From CAVVAE01 sp963746185 (lineage in GTDB: Bacteria > Actinomycetota > Actinomycetes > Propionibacteriales > Nocardioidaceae): a stretch of DNA of 64,000 nucleotides. Below are positions 61,576 through 64,000 of this stretch, in pieces; the stretch's first letter is position 1; the number at the start of each line of letters is the position of its first letter. The notes below the pieces were generated by a model. It saw only the letters and a program-made list of their open reading frames with translations, made no database searches and was not told the DNA's origin. The position numbers and the translations under genes were made by a program. Location: NCBI GenBank assembly GCA_963746185.1, contig CAVVAE010000004.1, forward strand, positions 1,860,001-1,924,000. Direction: 5' to 3'.

Positions 61576-62445
61576 TCAGCGCGCCCAGCCCACGGGTCGA
61601 CCGAGCAGCTTGGCGAGCTTGGCGTCGTGAGGTGCGTAGTGCTCGGTAAGTCGCTGGCGCGCGGCTTTGGGCATCGGCGTACTCGGCCGGGCATTGTGCT
61701 GCTCGAACTTTTCTGGCTCGTGATCGCTGAGGCCGAGGAACGTGGTCAGGCGCCGGTACTCGGCCGCTGGGTCGGCGAAGAATGACTCGCTGTCGAGGAT
61801 GTGCACCTGCTCTGTCGAGAAGAGCGTGAAGACTCGTTCGAGCTGTTCGGCGTACTGACCGCGATGTAGGTAGGCGTGATGCCGATGGGCGATGCTCTCG
61901 TAGGTGACGTCGTCGCTCATCCGCTCGAACTCCCCGAGGAGTCGCTCGTCCTCAAGGTCGAGCGCCCGCTCGAAGTTGTCCTCGGTTTCGAACCCACGGG
62001 CAAACTCGTGCTTGTACGCCGAGAAAGCCCTCTCCACCGGGTCGCGCAACATGACGACCAGCTTGATGTTCGGAAGGTCTTGGGCGATCCGATCGAGAGC
62101 AAAGGGGTGGAAGAGGTAGTACGTGCATGCCTCGAAGGCCATGGGTGGTCCGACCTTCGCGGTTCGGCGTCGCGCCGAACCTGCGAGCGGGAAGTGGCCG
62201 TGGTACCAGTTTTCGCCGCGGTGATAGTTCAAGGTGAAGTAGTCAATGCCCTTCTCCACCGGAGGCCGCATGACTTGCGGGTGCTCGGACAAGGACTTGA
62301 AGATCGATGTCGTGCCGCACCGCTGCGCCCCGATCACCAGGAACTTCGGCTGCAGCCGCAGGGCGGCCGTGGCTACGCCGAATCGGTTGTACGTCGCACG
62401 CGCGGCAGGCTGAAGGGGCCTCGGCACAAGCTTGCGGAGACGCAT
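61576..62445 (-). CDS. PAPS-dependent sulfotransferase
   Basis: 289 residues. The 5'-PSB loop for PAPS is FLVIGAQRCGTTSIFKSL, and the 3'-PB region is VVMLRDPVERAFSAYKHEFA (R and S contacts). HHAYLHRGQYAEQLERVFTL fits carbohydrate sulfotransferases of the NST/HS type. It would sulfate a glycan using PAPS; the PAP product is removed by CysQ (gene at 27.2 kb). ATG 62445 follows AGGAAAGG. Confidence 0.85.
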   Translation of the reverse strand: MRLRKLVPRPLQPAARATYNRFGVATAALRLQPKFLVIGAQRCGTTSIFKSLSEHPQVMRPPVEKGIDYFTLNYHRGENWYHGHFPLAGSARRRTAKVGPPMAFEACTYYLFHPFALDRIAQDLPNIKLVVMLRDPVERAFSAYKHEFARGFETEDNFERALDLEDERLLGEFERMSDDVTYESIAHRHHAYLHRGQYAEQLERVFTLFSTEQVHILDSESFFADPAAEYRRLTTFLGLSDHEPEKFEQHNARPSTPMPKAARQRLTEHYAPHDAKLAKLLGRPVGWAR

Positions 62446-62674
62446 CGATGAACCTTTCCTCACTCTCGACGCTGCCCACCCGGCTCAATTCCTCGCGCGC
62501 TACCGGGCGCGAGGTCGCGCAACTGGTAGGAGGTGCCATCAGCATCGAACGAGTGCTCAGCATAGTGAAGGCGGCTCCGCGGGGAGGTGCAAATGTCAAT
62601 CCTGATGCCTCGTCGTCAGGTCACTCTGGCGGAAGCTGCCGCGTGAGGGTCGTCGCGGATCTAGGCTTGACCGC

Positions 62675-63661
62675 ATGGGCGCCGGCGGTGGAGCGAGGGG
62701 TGGGACCCTTCTCGTCGCCTCGACCGGGGGACACCTCGAGGAGCTCTTTCGACTCAAGGATCGGTTGACTCCAGCGGTGGACGACGCCGAGTGGGTTACC
62801 TTCGACACATCCCAATCGCGTTCACTGCTGGCGGATGCGACCGTTCACCATGTGCGGTACGTCGCGCCACGGGCATACGCGGCCGCGATCGCGACTCTGG
62901 TCGACGCGCACCGCATCCTGCGTGCCCACCGGTACGACCGGGTCGTCTCTACAGGCGCCGGCGTCGCCATCCCGCTTCTGACTGCAGCGCGGATGCGCGG
63001 CATTCCCTGCCACTACATCGAGAGCGCTGCTCGTTCGGAGGGGCCAAGCTTCACGGGTTCGCTGGTCTCGCGCTTGCCGGGCGTACGGCTCTACACGCAG
63101 TACCAGCGATGGGCCAGCAGGCGATGGAACTACCGCGGCTCACTCTTCGACCAGTTCGAGGTCGGATCAACCACATCTGGAAGCGCGCCCGAGGCGAACC
63201 GTGTCGTGGTGACGCTGGGGACGATGGAAACCTACGGCTTCCGCCGCGCCCTGGAACGACTGGTGAAACTGCTGCCCGAGGTGCTCGCCCCGGATGCCGA
63301 GGTGCTGTGGCAGGTCGGTGTGACCGATGCATCAGGACTAGGGATCGAGGGCCGCGTCAGCGTCCCGGCTCATGAGTTGCGTGCAGCGATTGACGACGCA
63401 GACCTGGTGATCGCGCACAGCGGTGTGGGCTCGGCGCTCACCGCACTCGAGGCTGGCCATAGCCCGGTCCTGCTGCCGCGATCGCACGCGCACGCCGAGC
63501 ACGTCGACGATCACCAGCAGCTGATCGGGTCAGAGCTCAAGTCACGAGGACTAGCCGTATGTCGTGACCCGGACGACTTGATTGCCGATGACCTCATGCA
63601 GGCCATGGCCGCCACGGTCTCAGCTGCGGCGGCACCCGCCCCGTTTCAGCTGATCGAGTGA
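62675..63661 (+). CDS. Glycosyltransferase, Alg14-Alg13-type fusion (GT28-like)
   Basis: 328 residues. The N-terminal half resembles Alg14/PssD (LLVASTGGHLEELFRL, VSTGAGVAIPLLTAARMRG, HYIESAARSEGPS). The C-terminal half resembles Alg13/PssE (VVVTLGTMETYGFRRALERL, IAHSGVGSALTALEAGHSPV, PRSHAHAEHVDDHQ). Eukaryotes and many bacteria keep these as two subunits; here they are one chain. Likely adds a UDP-sugar (GlcNAc or GlcA) to a lipid-linked acceptor in the polysaccharide pathway. Confidence 0.85.
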   Translation: MGAGGGARGGTLLVASTGGHLEELFRLKDRLTPAVDDAEWVTFDTSQSRSLLADATVHHVRYVAPRAYAAAIATLVDAHRILRAHRYDRVVSTGAGVAIPLLTAARMRGIPCHYIESAARSEGPSFTGSLVSRLPGVRLYTQYQRWASRRWNYRGSLFDQFEVGSTTSGSAPEANRVVVTLGTMETYGFRRALERLVKLLPEVLAPDAEVLWQVGVTDASGLGIEGRVSVPAHELRAAIDDADLVIAHSGVGSALTALEAGHSPVLLPRSHAHAEHVDDHQQLIGSELKSRGLAVCRDPDDLIADDLMQAMAATVSAAAAPAPFQLIE

Positions 63662-63679
63662 CCCGGCCGCGCGGCAGTC

Positions 63680-64000
63680 CTAGAGCTGGTTGAGCCAGGG
63701 GTCCTGACCCATCTCTGCCACCGTGCTGAGCACCTCGTCGTTCAGTCCGAGACGGTAGTCGCAGACGACGTGTCCGGTGTGGTCCCACAGACTCACGGCT
63801 TTGACCTGCGGATAGTCCTCCAGCACATCTGGTATCTCGGCGTACCACTCTGCGGTCTTCTCAGGGTCGTCGGGATAGAGGACAGACCCGGCTTCGCTGA
63901 TCATCATCGGCTTGTTGGGGTCCATGCCGATAGCCGGTCCTACGTCGTGCACCCAGTTGTAGACAAGCTCGATGTCGAATCGGAACGAGGTGTAGAGAGC
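63680..64000 (-). CDS. GH26-like glycoside hydrolase, C-terminal part (5' end outside window)
   Basis: The frame is open to the window edge; the visible 106 residues begin ALYTSFRFDIELVYNWVHDV. The motif NKPMMISEAGSVLYPDDPEK carries the probable nucleophile Glu of the GH26 fold, followed by VKAVSLWDHTGH near the barrel end. It parallels the WGVAEIGYTKE region of the GH26-like protein at 28.1 kb. It ends 18 bases after the convergent glycosyltransferase stop and may belong to the polysaccharide locus. Confidence 0.7.
   Translation of the reverse strand, partial: ALYTSFRFDIELVYNWVHDVGPAIGMDPNKPMMISEAGSVLYPDDPEKTAEWYAEIPDVLEDYPQVKAVSLWDHTGHVVCDYRLGLNDEVLSTVAEMGQDPWLNQL

Overview
The window reads as chromosomal DNA of a high-GC actinobacterium, most likely Nocardioidaceae-like (Nocardioides/Aeromicrobium type). 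This rests on gene content and order, because no rRNA gene is present. GTG starts are frequent, genes are tightly coupled by 4-base overlaps, and the order metG-tatD-rpfB-rsmA-ispE, then glmU-prs-rplY-pth, then mfd-(lipoprotein)-mazG-eno-septum initiator-DUF501-ppx matches the block known in Mycobacterium tuberculosis around Rv1007c-Rv1026. No insertion sequence, prophage or CRISPR array was found.

Layout. 0-7.5 kb: the 3' end of a TPR protein, a secreted RTX-repeat protein beside the 3' remnant of a PhoX-like gene, a homocysteine S-methyltransferase family enzyme, a PadR regulator divergent from a methyltransferase, a GNAT acetyltransferase and a protein O-mannosyltransferase. 7.6-16.3 kb: rsmI, metG, tatD, rpfB, rsmA, ispE and an ABC-F ATPase. 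16.3-21.8 kb: Nudix hydrolase, a TamR-like MarR regulator divergent from tam, GNAT and VOC proteins, an adenosine deaminase family enzyme, and a fatty acid desaturase-TetR operon. 22-28 kb: tRNA-Gln, glmU, prs, rplY, pth, an HspR-like/Hsp20 pair and cysQ. 28-40 kb: a secreted GH26-like protein, then mfd to ppx and a family 5 uracil-DNA glycosylase. 40-53.8 kb: TetR, HIT protein, amino-acid permease, NDH-2 behind a Rex-type operator, an unusual tRNA with a UAA anticodon, a BI-1 family protein, an SGNH hydrolase, cbs, the gluABCD glutamate transporter, a Baeyer-Villiger-type monooxygenase and an LLM oxidoreductase. 53.8-64 kb: an envelope or exopolysaccharide locus with flippase, phosphotransferase-like kinase, Wzz/BY-kinase-like protein, a Wzy/ligase-like protein fused to a Wzz-like tail, sulfotransferase, Alg14/Alg13-type glycosyltransferase and the end of a second GH26-like protein.

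How it fits together. Much of the window serves the cell envelope: glmU makes UDP-GlcNAc, rpfB remodels peptidoglycan, the 54-64 kb locus probably builds and exports a possibly sulfated polysaccharide, cysQ could clear the PAP left by its sulfotransferase, and the two secreted GH26-like proteins could act on extracellular glycans. Several local regulator/operator pairs can be read directly: PadR, TamR/MarR, two TetR sites, Rex, a Crp-like site and HspR.

Caution: mfd, ppx and the SGNH hydrolase gene carry apparent 1-base indels (four in total), each explicable as a homopolymer length change. This points to draft-quality sequence more than to real gene loss.
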